Source: Patiria pectinifera (taxonomy: Eukaryota; Echinodermata; Asteroidea; Valvatida; Asterinidae). From it: a stretch of DNA of 64,000 nt. A model generated the notes under the pieces. It searched no databases and had not been told where the DNA came from. It worked only from the letters and a program-made list of their open reading frames with translations. A program made the position numbers and the translations under genes. Positions 11,999 through 23,329 of this stretch are shown here, piece by piece (position 1 is the first letter of the stretch; each line of letters starts with the position of its first letter). Location: the NCBI GenBank assembly GCA_029964075.1, contig CM057135.1, positions 31,671,366 through 31,735,365 of the forward strand, given 5' to 3'.

Positions 11999-12817
11999 TA
12001 GCTGGAGTTACTCAGCCCTAAATTTTATCATTGGGTTGTCATCTAGGGCTGGAGATAATTTTTCACGTAACCCAGCAGCGTAGGCAGGTCCCAAAAAAAT
12101 TGCGAAATTGTGTACAATGAATGGCGTAACAACAAATGACATCGCATGAGCCTGCCAATGATAGTGCAATACGTCATTATGAATATTTATTTTCTCATGA
12201 ATATTTAGTTTATTTCAATGGATACTTCAAATACGTCCAAAGATTGATTATTGCAACAGCGATCATGCGCGGCCTAGCGGTTAAGATTACCATGCACAGC
12301 GCGCTGGCTGTTGGCGTATGACGTCACGCGGAAGCGTAACACCCGATGACTGTTTCATGCACTAATATGAGGTTTACCATTCGCATCACAGCTGCGGTAC
12401 TGGAACCGCAACTGATAGTAATAATAGTAAAAACGACTAGTAATAAGCGCGCTGTGCATGGTAATTCGACCGCCATTCATTGTACACAATTTTTTTTGTG
12501 CACAAACCAATTGCGGTCCTGGCCATGCCTGCAAGGTTGTCAGGTTAGCGGTTATTCCTCCTTTTTCACTGCAACTGTAGGCCGAATCTTCATCGTGGAT
12601 CGTTTTTTACTTCAAGGACCTGTGTAATGGTTATTCCAGGCAAGTTTGGGGTGGGTTGCAGTTGCAATTAGTGTGTAACGGGGACAAAATTGAACATTTT
12701 CCAAAATTGTTCGCAATTTTTTTTGGGACCTGCCTACGCTGCTGGGTTACGTGAAAATTATCTCCAGCCCTAGATGACAACCCAATGATAAAATTTAGGG
12801 CTGGTTAACTCCAGCTA
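11999..12817. mobile_element. Composite foldback element with 9-bp target duplication
   Basis: About 120-bp inverted ends starting TAGCTGGAGTTACTCAGCCC. The left arm (11999-12125) is complementary to 12695-12817 and, for its innermost part, to 12470-12495. It is flanked by the identical 9-mer ATATGATTT at 11990-11998 and 12818-12826. The interior carries a partial copy of the SINE-like unit (12136-12290) and a second inverted-repeat insert (12287-12468). A short palindromic relative lies at 56346-56432. Confidence 0.75.
12287..12468. mobile_element. Nested inverted-repeat insert
   Basis: Ends ATTACCATGCACAGCGCGCT and AGCGCGCTGTGCATGGTAAT are exact inverse complements over 20 bases. The insert interrupts the SINE-like unit right after its A-box-like GCGGTTAAG, so it is younger than that copy. 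Confidence 0.65.
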
Positions 12818-12826
12818 ATATGATTT

Positions 12827-14990
12827 TAAATATTTTGCATGCAGTTGTTTTTACTAAAATCGAAAGAAATTCATTTAGGCCTAGGCTATTTCATATTTAA
12901 ACAAACGTGTATTTAGTAGTAACAATGTCGGATGGCAAACAAAAGTTAGTTTATCAAACTAGAGACCAAAGTTGTGCACATAAACTTATCCTTTATTCAA
13001 CAAACATCAATCCACATTGTTTTAAGAAGTAGGACACAATGGAGACTTCGTAGAATGATGTTTTCTGTTCATGCGCGAATTATATAAATATTAAATATAA
13101 ATATATATTTGTCCATATAGTTTATGAGTCATTCTTACCATATTAAAGTCCATAACTGTGTAGGGTTTAGTTTATGCAAGAAAAAAATCGGTCAAAGTAC
13201 TAAGTGCGCGAAAAATGGTCACAAGAGGATATGTACAATGTACAGGTCCAGTTCTAGTATAAGGGAACAAAATCCAGATTTAAAATATTTGACTAGCCAA
13301 ACTACATGTAGTTGGCGACATTAAGAACATATATTTTTTTGTATTGCATAGATAAAGAGCAGGGTTTTGAACTTTTGAGGGAAATAAGAGGGGAGAATGC
13401 TGATGACAGCGGCAAAATATAAAACGCAACACAAAAATAAAGATCACAATCACTGCGCGATGCCGTGACCACGCAAGTAGCACTGCACGGCACCAACCAG
13501 CCCGTAAACCGCGTAGGAAAATCGTAATTTCTAGAAATAAAAAAAAAATCTTGAATCTATTAATTTGATCGAAACAAAAGAGGGGCCCAACACTAAATGA
13601 TCCCCCTCTTATTTATACTGACCCTAATCTTTTTTTAAAATTTAGAACAGTTAATTGAAAGAAAAATCCGTTTTGTTACCTGAAACAAGCCTGCACGAAT
13701 CGACACACTTAAGTTACTGCACTGCGCAGTATGGAAGCTAGTCTGGTTCCGGGGTACCAGAAGATTCTGAACAGTACATGTATTTCTAATGTGGAACCAG
13801 ACTACTAATACTTGGTACTTGGAAACAGCACTCATACATGTACATCAACTAATCATTGACACCAGTCAGGGCCGAGTAACTTGGACCCAACTTACCGCCT
13901 TTTTAACATTCAGACATGGTCTGGCAGTAGTAGGGCCCAAGCAAAAGCGCTGCCATCAGGTGACACAATTCTGCCGTTGACCCAAAAACCCAACATTGGC
14001 CAGCAAACATCAGATTTCATCCTCAGAACAGCCTCCAAATTACTAGATACGCCACCTGAGGTACAAGTAGAGATCAATGATTAAGATCGAGGTACTAAAG
14101 TTTACTTACGATCCGAATGAAAAGTGAAATTTCTCGTTCAATTCCGAGAGCTTCCCTCGTGATCGTGAACGTGTTCGATTTCAGACTCGCTGATAACAAC
14201 AGGATGTGGTCATGCCCAGCGTTCATTCGATGGTCCCAGTATCCCAGGCGCGATTCCATTACCGAGCGCGATGCATCGGTTTATGATAATGAGTAGATTG
14301 GATCTCACTTGTAAACATGAACTTATTTCAAACGATGATAGGGAGTCGGGAACTAGCTTGAACTGGTTTGCGCTAATAAAAGCTGCCCTAGTTCCCGAAT
14401 TTTCAAAATTCTGGATATAAATCCCAGCAATTCTGTATATTATACATGTACATGTAAATCCTAGCACTAGCATACATGTAGTGTCTAGTGTGTCAAGATG
14501 GAGTGTTGTTAATGTTAGGCACACATGAGTAAAAAAAAATTATCACAGACCGGTTCACGGCCAAATACATGTATACAGTGCCTGTTTGAAATCTAACAGT
14601 TAGACTGGTGGTTTGTTTTCACTTGATACTCACTATTGAAGCTACTTACCAGGGTAATGACTTGGAAAACTTTAAACGGACACTGCGTCCTGAACTGCAC
14701 CAAGTTGGGCTACAAAACGTGCTTTGAACGAAATGCTGTAAATTATAAAGAACATTTCAGGCGTTTTTCTTATTCTTGTGTTATGCGTGCAAGAACGACT
14801 TTCGGGGTTCCACTTTTGTGACCCAAAAAATTGGGGCTGTTCATGCTAGTTGTGATTCAAGCCGTAAAGTGTTCACCTTCTGTGGATGTGTGAGAAACCA
14901 CATTTGTGCATTGGTGCTGTGTGTAATTTATGTGAGTGACATACACAATGTGTATCATACATTGACTGAAAATGACAGGAAATGCGTATA
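12827..14990. other. Intergenic; one half-copy of a palindromic repeat
   Basis: No gene recognised. At 13875-13926 the segment GAGTAACTTGGACCCAACTT...ACATGGTCTGGC is one arm of the palindromic element seen complete at 56486-56599. The remainder is AT-rich with short chance frames. Confidence 0.5.
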
Positions 14991-15283
14991 ATGAAAGGTT
15001 TGCGGAAACACCATGTGCGAATCATTTCTCAACTAAGAGAATGGTTCTGAAAAGAACCAGAGGTATAAACTCGACGTTCCGGTCAGTATGCTCTGACCGT
15101 CTTCAGGAGAGTGCCTAAACTCTAAGAAAGAAAAAACTTTCTTAGAGTTTAGGCACTCTCCTGAAGACGGTCAGAGCATACATGTACTGACCGGAACATC
15201 AAGTTTATACCTCTGGTTCTTATCAGAACCATTCTCTTAGTTGAGAAATGATTCGCACATGGTGTTTCTGCAAACCTTTCATT
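14991..15283. mobile_element. Near-perfect 293-bp palindrome
   Basis: Two arms of about 140 bp start ATGAAAGGTTTGC and meet at CTCTAAGAAAG-aaaaaa-CTTTCTTAGAG. Differences are few; one is a 4-6 base insertion (catgta) at about 15180. A 13-base direct repeat AGGAAATGCGTAT occurs just left (14977-14989) and again at 15323-15335. Confidence 0.8.
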
Positions 15284-15335
15284 ATTTGGTATCTCCACCA
15301 TGCAAAGCCTCAAATCTTACTTAGGAAATGCGTAT

Positions 15336-17287
15336 GTGGGTGTTTACATAAATGTGGAGGCCAGTGTGTGACATTAGGGTCAAATTTTCAAAATAACCAA
15401 ATTAAATTCAGCTTCACATGGTTTTGCACTCTAGGGTCTATATTTTGTCGAAAACAAAACCATTTTTCTGTAACATGACCCTTTTTAGAGTAGCAACATG
15501 ATAAACTAGCATATGGGACACAAATTTCACCTGTAACAGTGACACCAAATTGTTAATTTCTTTTAGAGCTCTCACCAGGTTATTGTTCAGGTTTGGTAAA
15601 GACATGTTGCTTTTTAAGCAATTATTTGCAACACATATAAGTTAAAAAAACTTTAACACTATCTTTGTTCAACATTTGTTGAAAATCAAATATCAAGTTT
15701 CAGGAAATTTGACATATTATGATGATTACAAAAATGTAGCTCTCACTTGACATAAAATTATATTATTTTAAGACAAACACTCACTTGTTCTCTAAAAGCA
15801 AGTTTGACAGCCAAAACTGCAACTATGAAGAACAATGAAGATTTACAAACACCACTAGAAAGCATGTTATTGTAAAGCCTTGTGTTAACCCTAACCCTGC
15901 CAGACGCAGCACAGTGCATCAGGTGGAAAAGTCTGGTGCACTTTGATGGAAAATGCTACCAACACCAGTGCAGAAACCGGCCACTTCTGAGACACTGAGA
16001 GCTAGTCCCATGGAACAATGCCCGAGTTGTATCCTGCTGCGTTGGGGGACCACAGACTCTGAGGCAATTTGGCCTCGAGACTTTTGACCTGATGGATCTT
16101 GCTACACTGGGCAGGCTTGTCACTTAGACAAGTGTTGCATGTTGCTGTGTTTGGCAGGGTTTCTAGCCAAAATACCCTGGAGGGTTAGGGTTAACCAACA
16201 TTTCACCTGTAACGCTGACACCAAATAGTCACTGTTACAGAGTGACAATCCTACAACTAACTAATAATAATAATAATAAATGGTATCAAACTATTTAAAC
16301 CTTTCTATTTAGTGATAAGCTTGATGGTTTCTACATCAGATACTTGTCACTGTAGTTCTACTTTAACCTGTCCTATGCCAAAGTTTTCATTGTATTAAAA
16401 AACTTAGTCATTATTTTAGCAAAAAACTCAATCATCAATCAAACAGGTGCTTTTGCTTCATTGTTTCAGCTGAAAAGAGGTATTTCACCTGTAACGGAGT
16501 CAGTGTTAACACCAAACCTTTATTGCCTCTTATTTCAAATTCTAAGAGAAGGATTCAAAGTGTAATGACATCTATATTCCAAGCCAATCTCCAGGATATA
16601 TTTTTAGTTAAACTTGTTGACAAATACAGTTTGACAAATTCAGAGTGCAGCTGCAAAGTATCACCCTGTAACGTTTTTTGATGACAACAAATTGATCTGC
16701 CAATATTTTAATTTGGCATATTTCTTGTACTTCTTTGAATTTCACTTTTGGTCTTCTTTAGTCTCTTTATTTAATAAAAGACTTCAATAATCACTTAAAA
16801 TTTAGAATAGTTGACAGTTTCTACAAATATTATAATCAATGGTAAAGTTCACACTGTAACAGGATTTGCTGACACCAAATGTTACAGAGTGATGGTATTT
16901 TAGCGTGCATGTCGAAATGATACAAAGTTGCCGATGCACGAACGTTGTGTTTAATATTAAGTTTTGGGTTATCATCAATCATTTAGAATTAAAAAGGACC
17001 AAATTAATCAATTGAAAGAATGAAAACTGTGCACCATTGGACAAGCTGTAACAATGTCACGCAATTTTACCTAAAAATGTCATAATTCTGGCTAATTTTT
17101 GATCAAAATTATACAAATGCATTGTGGTGATTTAAATTTTTTTTATTTCAATGGGTACATAGTGATATGGGCAATAAAGTAAAAACACAAATATTAGCAA
17201 GCTGGTTATTTTAACATGGAAATGCCCCATGAAAGGAAAGAACATGTGAATTATACCACTGGCCTCCACATTTATGTAAACACCCAT
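15336..17287. mobile_element. 1.95-kb terminal-inverted-repeat element with internal CTGTAAC iterons
   Basis: The 30-base end TGGGTGTTTACATAAATGTG... (15336-15366) recurs as its inverse complement at 17257-17287. The interior has no long frame. It carries six spaced motifs of the type CACCTGTAAC-n-TGACACCAAAT at about 15528, 16204, 16486, 16672, 16850 and 17041, two of them followed by an inverted GTTACAGAGTGA. A TTAA-flanked element is nested at 15889-16190. This is a non-autonomous DNA transposon; the superfamily is unknown. Confidence 0.65.
15889..16190. mobile_element. Nested TTAA-flanked MITE (CCCTAACCCT ends)
   Basis: Flanked by TTAA (15885-15888, 16191-16194). The termini CCCTAACCCT and AGGGTTAGGG are inverted. 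It sits inside the 1.95-kb element, so it inserted later. No coding capacity. Confidence 0.65.
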
Positions 17288-17510
17288 GTGTACTCCGTCG
17301 TGTCCGATGTAAACATCCAGGATTTTTGTGTCTTTTCTTGGGAACAGTGAGACATTACAATGTAGGTTTGCTTCCTTTCAGTTTTTTTTTAATAAGATAA
17401 ATTTCTCCTGATAATTGCAGGATGAGTCATGAGGATGCATTTTAAATTGGTTAAAAACTAATATAGGCCTACATGTTTTAATATCTTGTTTTGAACTTAC
17501 TTCATTACAG

Positions 17511-17645
17511 ATCAATTATCCTCAAGACAATCACCATTCACCAACCCACCTGCAGCTGTTAGATGTATCCACCCAGGCACCCAATCTTCACAACTGCCCA
17601 TCGACTGTCGGGTATCATGGCAGTCACAGGAACCAAAGACACAGG
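17511..17645 (+). other. Isolated exon-like segment, gene unknown
   Basis: A strong acceptor (ttcattacag) and donor (gg|gtaagta) bound 135 bases open in one frame (start INYPQDNHHSP, end HGSHRNQRHR). Its base composition is unlike the AT-rich surroundings. No family is recognised and no partner exon is obvious. It could be a non-coding RNA exon or a chance splice-site pair. Confidence 0.25.
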
Positions 17646-19109
17646 GTAAGTACATGTACAATTTGCTTTTTGGTGAATGGTGCCAGTTTTTATGTGATGT
17701 AGGCAATTAGTAACTTTGTATAAAACTGGTCTGGCAACACCAAAGCAAAAATGGAAGGAAAAAAACAACAGACTTCTTTTCCAAATGCAAAAGAATGCAG
17801 TGCCAACCTTGGTACCAAGCACCTACCGTGCCAAATGCAACGCACGTATGTTTCAGCCCCATAGACCGTGCATGCATTTAGTTGTCTTCTCACGCATGCG
17901 CAATGGTTTCCTCCGCGTTGTCGGCTTGCAAACAGCGGTAGCAGACGACGCACTGAACGATTGTCTGGTTTTCATGTCTTAAAATGTATCCTTTTCAAAC
18001 GTACCTAAAAGATGATTCAAACCAAAAATTATCAGTAGACCAAGTGAACAAAGATATAAATTGCCTCTACAGTGTGGTACCGGCGCTAAAAACCTTTTCA
18101 AATATATAAAAAAAACACATTAATTATGGACAAAAAAACGTACAAAATGAAAAGGAAAAACATCGTTCGCTTTTGAGTTTGGTTTACACATTTGGACAAT
18201 TTGCCGGGTTTACCTTAGATCAGCCGTAGTACCATCGGAAAGGATGATAGATTGTTTTCATTTTACAGGTGATTTGATGTAATAAGGAAACCTGTAGCTT
18301 ATAAAAATCGTCATTTTTCAAGTAAACCCATTTTGAAAGCTTCGTGCACAAATAAACTGGTCCCAGTGCCCTCTAGGATCGTACTTAACTGCATTTCAGG
18401 GCCGGGAACTAGTCAGTTGTAAATCGTTTTATTTAAATGTATACATTTCCAACGCGTCAAAAGATTACAAACGGAGCGCCGTGGCGCGTGGCTAGCCATG
18501 TTTACGGGCCAGATTCCAGGGTCTGTGTACAGGTACGTGCACAATAACATTACATTCAAGGGAAAAAACGTATAACGTGAGACCTTACTTTTCTCATTGA
18601 AACGGTTTCCGACTTAAATGATATTTATACATCGCTTTTTACGTGGCATCCTTTACCATTTTTCAGTGAAGACAAGTTTACAATTACTCGGCAAAACTGA
18701 AAAATTATCCCCTAAACTGTCGCCTGTTTTGAATTTGTGACCCAATACTTTCGTGCGACACGACACGGAAAAACAAAAAAAATGCGTCAAATACTCTGTT
18801 TTTTTGCGCTAAGGTTTGCAGAAGTGACTTTGATTGCCTTAAATTCCTGTCCAAGTGGAAAGTAAAACTTATCAAAGTATTTCGAGCGCAATGTTGACTG
18901 ATACTTCAGTGGGTCAAACTGCAACTGCAGGCATCCATGTTTGCTGATTATCAGTATTTCATATTTTGAGTGCGCATGCGCGCAAACTAAATGAGCGGCT
19001 GAAACATACGTGAACGGAATGCAGGGGTGGAATGCATCAGATCAGGAGGCTGCTAAATGCAACAACTTGCAATAACTTTTTACCACTGGTGCATTTGGCA
19101 GGGTTAGGG
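17646..19109. other. Intergenic; remnant right end of a TTAA element
   Basis: No gene seen. Just before 19110, TTTGGCAGGGTTAGGG-TTAA matches the right end of the 15889-16190 family. An NRF1-like TGCGCATGCGCG occurs at about 18970. Confidence 0.4.
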
Positions 19110-19113
19110 TTAA

Positions 19114-19629
19114 AGGGAAAATACAACATTTGCAAACATCAAGAAATAAAACTACCAAATCATTTTGAAATACCTTGCTGGACTGTTAGTGAATGACAGT
19201 GTAAAGCATCCTGTAAAATCATGGCACCTGGTATACTGTCATTTTCAAGAAAAGTGGTATTTTTGTATCAATTTCCAACGCTGATCGGCCGATCAGCGTT
19301 GGAAAAAACTGGCTTTTTTTTTCAAATACTGGCCCCAATTGACCATCGCACTTGTTTGCAATCGATTACAAACCTATGAACGGGTACGAGCCAGCTAGAC
19401 TGGTTCCCTGACCTTACAATTTCCCAATGTATGTAAACTGCTCTGTTTCTTCTTATATGGAGTCAGGGAACCAGACTACAGGAAAATGATTGGTTTTCTT
19501 GGTTTTTATAGCATTTTCGAACCCAAAACCTCAAAAAAGTCAGTGTAACTATATTTGCTATATATTTCCAACCCCCCAATTCCATCCATTTCTGAAAATT
19601 ACAGTAAAAGCAAATGATGTATATTCCCT
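19114..19629 (+). mobile_element. TTAA-flanked MITE family, copy C
   Basis: Direct-orientation copy of 8418-8932, flanked by TTAA (19110-19113, 19630-19633). The central palindrome at 19275-19302 differs from copies A and B at two mirror-image positions (GGTC/GACC becomes GATC/GATC), so it is still perfectly self-complementary. It inserted next to the end of another TTAA element. Confidence 0.75.
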
Positions 19630-20284
19630 TTAAATGTTTACGAATCGATTTCTTATTTGATTCCATTGTTGAAGGTGTGTTCTTCCTGCCAAAGTTAAAT
19701 CACTCCATTAAAAAGATCCTGTTACAATTATTCTTTTGACAATGTCAGAGATAAATTGTCAGACGTGCGCATACATATCCAGGGTTTGCCCTTTACTTTT
19801 TTTGGACTATCCAGCCGGACCAGTTGGCTAGAATTTTGACTGGTCTGCCAGGTTTTTGACTGGTCCGTCTTATACAGCGTGTGCCCACCAGTTAATCAGT
19901 TTCACATAATTAGACATACAGATTATTAAAAATGAAAAGCTTACTTTTTGTGGTATTGTATTGTTCAAATTTGTAAGTCATTGACATGACAAGGTCCTCT
20001 AAAAATAATGTACTAAAGATCGTCGACTGAGGCCTAGGCTAGGCCGACCACGCGACGATCCTAGCAAACGTATGCTTTTTAGTTGGTATCCATTGTGAGC
20101 GATTCAATATTAAAAGCTCATGCAATTTATGCCGGCCACCAGCGACTCCTTCGTGCTTCGCCGGTGTCATGTGAAAATCGGACTCCTATAAAAAATAATC
20201 GCACTCCTCACGTAATTGGTCATTCTAATAATCATCACATGTTAGACATGCGCAATTGTGGAGGCTGTAGTCAATGGTAGTATG

Positions 20285-21020
20285 AAGTTGTCGGTGCCGC
20301 GACCTTCATAACGAACGGACCAATCATACTAAAACATGAATGGGAAATGTTTTGAGCGCCATTTTAGATGGCCAATCAGCTCGATCCATGCAGTGCGTGG
20401 GAAAAAGCATGTGTCACGACGTGTGCTTTTGGACCCAGCAGAACGTGCGTGGGGGGCTTTTGTAACGTGATCGCACAGGGGTTTTCCCACGATGAGAAAT
20501 CATGGCTTGATATTACGCTTTCTTTTTGAGTATTCTTTTCTCAATTTTTATCTGGACGGCTCATCGTATGATTCATGCGAGTCCCTTCCCTTTGCACGTC
20601 GGTACCGATGAATAATCAACGGACCAATCGTACAAAAACATGAATGAAACAAATGTTCCGAGCGCGGTTTTAAATGGCCGTTCAGATTCTTTTAAAAGGG
20701 GTTTTTTAGATCGATGAATGCAGTGCGTGGGGAAAAGCACGTGTTTCAACCCAACTCTGTGCGGAACCATTGTGGAACAGCGGGTATGCGTATCATGCAC
20801 TGACATGTACGGCCACGCACATGACGCAGGTGTATTCGGGGGCTTTCGTAAACAAAGTTCAGTGTACGCTTTACGGTAGATCGGACAAGAGTTTTCCCCA
20901 TGATGAGAAATCATAGCTTTTTATTGCGCTTTCTTTGAAAAAATGTTCTCTCTCAATTTCCCTGCATCGGACGGCTCACATCGCATGTGAATCCAGGCGA
21001 GTCCCTTCCCTTTGCACGTG
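20285..21020. repeat. Two-unit direct duplication
   Basis: Unit 1 (about 20285-20580) and unit 2 (about 20598-21020) share in order: AACGGACCAATC, AAAACATGAATG, TGCAGTGCGTGGG, GAGTTTTCCC/GGGTTTTCCC, GATGAGAAATCAT, GCTTTCTTT, GGACGGCTCA and GCGAGTCCCTTCCCTTTGCA. CpG content is higher than in the flanks. There is no long frame. Origin unknown. Confidence 0.7.
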
Positions 21021-21480
21021 CACCTCGCACGCATATAGCACGGAATCTTGCTCCATGACTGAAGCCTGTAAGTTTTGGCGTTTTTTCTTGTTGCTGATAT
21101 TCTTGAGAACTATGTTTTGGCAAAAATTACGCATGATGCTGTAGATTTCATATCTCTCAAACAATCACGGAGAAACAATTATCAGACCAGTTTTTTGTCA
21201 CGACCGTCAAAACATTCCCATGTGTAAAACATTGTTTGAACTTTCCGTGAAGACACTTTACACACAAAGAAAACAGCAAACACGGCAGCGTTAGCAGAAC
21301 TACATGTACAAAGGCCTTTGTGGTATTGCAGCTGCCGAAGTATCAGGTTTTCTAGTCGAGCTTAACAATTGCGTCTTATCTGTCAACGGTAATTGACAAT
21401 GCAGACATGAAAGTGGATGCCTGGAACCACACAGAATGGAATAAAACATGTCAAAGATCGAGGTTGTTTGTCTTTCTGTT

Positions 21481-22850
21481 TAATAATAATAATAAAATAA
21501 AATTGCATTTATTATGCGCATATACCATAAAATGTTCAAATGCGCATTACAAAATTAGCTAAAATATTAAAAATACAAATTCGAATTAAACATTAATCTT
21601 AAATGTAAAAAAACACTAGATATTTTAGAAAACACTGTCATAGCAATGAAACTTACAGTTACAAAAACAAGACCTACATTTAAAATAGATAATAGTAAAA
21701 CCTTATACGAATGCCTTTGTAAAAAGAAAAGTCTTAAGCTTAGTCTTAAAAACTGTTAGAGACTGAACAGACTGAATTTCAGGCGGTAGCTGGTTCCATA
21801 AGCTGGGAGCGGCTTGTGCAAATGCACGATCCCCCATAGTCTTTTGCATTCTCCCAGATGGATAATCTAAAAGCAAGCGCCCATTGGATCGCAGGGAATA
21901 CTTGGAATGGACCTTAACTTTCAACATATCTATAATGTATCTGGGAGCAAGATCATGAAGAGCCTTGAAGGTCAACAGAAGGATTTTAAAGTGTATGCGA
22001 GATTGTATAGGCAACCAATGTAACTGATAAAGTAGAGGAGTAACATGGTTCCACGATGGTTTGCCACAAACAAGCCTTGCTGCAGCATTCTGAACTTGTT
22101 GAAGCTTAACTAATTGTGAATTTGGTAAGCCATAATATAGGCCGTTGCAATAATCAAGGCGACCGGTTATAAAAGCATGCACTAAAGTAATCAATGTATC
22201 TCTTGACAAGTATTTCTTGATTCTTCTGATATTGTGAATGTGATAAAAAGTAGTGGAGCATGTGGTAGTAATCTGCTTATGCATACTCAATTTTGAGTCG
22301 AACCAGCAACCTAAGTTACGAACTTGTAATGAAGGTGATATAGTACAGTCTCCCACATTGATACCAGATATAGTCAGTTTAGATAATTGCTGTTGACTAC
22401 CAATAATGATAAATTCAGTTTTGGCATCGTTTATCATAAGTTTATCTTGTAGCATCCATAGTCGTATATCCCTTACACAGTTTTCCATGGCAGTCACCGC
22501 TTGCTCTTGGTTGTCTGAACTACAAGTTTTAAATGACAAGTATAATTGGGTGTCGTCGGCATAGCAGTGAGTGTTAGGAAGATGTTGTTCTACTATGTCA
22601 AATAGTTTAGATGAATAAATACTAAAAAGGAGTGGTCCCAAACATGATCCCTGTGGGACTCCACAATTCAAGTTGAACTTATCCGACAATTGTCCGTCCA
22701 ATAAAACACGTTGACTCCTACCGGCTAAATAAGAATTAAACCAGTTTAAAGCTGCACCAGATATTCCAATTTTAGACTGAAGGCGGTTGAGTAAGATTGA
22801 GTAAGATTTTTGTTTGAATTAAAGGCTTTTGCGAATATTCTGAACACTAA
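21481..22850 (-). mobile_element. 5'-truncated CR1/L2-like LINE
   Basis: Minus-strand non-LTR retrotransposon copy. Its 3' end is a short (TTA)n-type microsatellite tail at 21481-21496 preceded by a hairpin-rich 3' UTR. The 5' end is cut within the reverse transcriptase region. The simple-repeat tail and the ORF type fit the CR1/L2/Rex1 group (inference). Confidence 0.8.
21703..22818 (-). CDS. LINE reverse transcriptase fragment
   Basis: A 371-codon open frame. Reverse transcriptase motifs are visible: GVPQGSCLGPLLF (motif 4) about 50 residues in, then the catalytic YADDTQLYLSF (polymerase aspartates), LGCWFDSKLS in the thumb, and the group's typical C-terminal stretch NAAARLVCGKPSWNHVTPLL...APSLWNQLPPEI. 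An in-frame stop (22819-22821) and a nearby 10-bp duplication (TCTTACTCAA twice) shift the frame from an upstream KAFN motif. The fingers and endonuclease domains are therefore lost and the copy is dead. Conserved length and lack of stops downstream suggest fairly recent insertion. Confidence 0.85.
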   Translation of the reverse strand, partial: FKQKSYSILLNRLQSKIGISGAALNWFNSYLAGRSQRVLLDGQLSDKFNLNCGVPQGSCLGPLLFSIYSSKLFDIVEQHLPNTHCYADDTQLYLSFKTCSSDNQEQAVTAMENCVRDIRLWMLQDKLMINDAKTEFIIIGSQQQLSKLTISGINVGDCTISPSLQVRNLGCWFDSKLSMHKQITTTCSTTFYHIHNIRRIKKYLSRDTLITLVHAFITGRLDYCNGLYYGLPNSQLVKLQQVQNAAARLVCGKPSWNHVTPLLYQLHWLPIQSRIHFKILLLTFKALHDLAPRYIIDMLKVKVHSKYSLRSNGRLLLDYPSGRMQKTMGDRAFAQAAPSLWNQLPPEIQSVQSLTVFKTKLKTFLFTKAFV

Positions 22851-22859
22851 GGATGAATA

Positions 22860-23110
22860 CCACGGTATTGAAATTCCATACCGAGTTCACGGTTGCATAG
22901 AGCTTTTTTGATCTGTGATGCCCTTGCCGATTTTTTCGGCTGGCCAGCCGGACCACTTGGCAAGGTGTTGCAGCTGGTCCACCGGCAATTCAACTGGCAT
23001 TTGGCCAGCGGACCACCGCTAAGGTCGAACCCTGATATCTGTACATTTAGCAATTCAATTATTTGTTGGTATCCCAAGTCCCAACAGTTCAGTAAACATC
23101 TCTCAAAGAT
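22860..23110. repeat. Proline/GC-rich repeat scrap shared with about 19790-19880
   Basis: CAGCCGGACCACTTGGC and GGTTTTTGACTGGTCC-like pieces recur at 19810-19870. Both are probably fragments of an unidentified repeat. Confidence 0.3.
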
Positions 23111-23147
23111 CTGTCATGTTTTTTTCCACACAGACTCTATGACCCAG

Positions 23148-23325
23148 CACCACCCTGGCAGCTGACCCAACACCACCCTGGCAGCTGACCCAACACCACC
23201 CTGGCAGCTGACCCAACACCACCCTGGCAGCTGACCCAACACCACCCTGGTAGCTGACCTAACACCACCCTGGCAGCTGACCCAACACCACCCTGGTAGC
23301 TGACCCAACACCACCCTGGCAGCTT
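23148..23325 (+). repeat. 23-bp minisatellite, eight units
   Basis: The unit CACCACCCTGGCAGCTGACC(CAA) is repeated eight times with few changes (C/T at one GCAG/GTAG position). A 23-base unit shifts frame each copy, so the frames across it are not protein-coding. A consensus acceptor (tttttttccacacag) precedes the array by about 20 bases. Confidence 0.9.
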
Positions 23326-23329
23326 AAAC

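Noticed and set aside
15885..15905. Telomere-like CCCTAACCCT
   Set aside because: Only two units, and it forms the end of a TTAA-flanked element; not telomeric.
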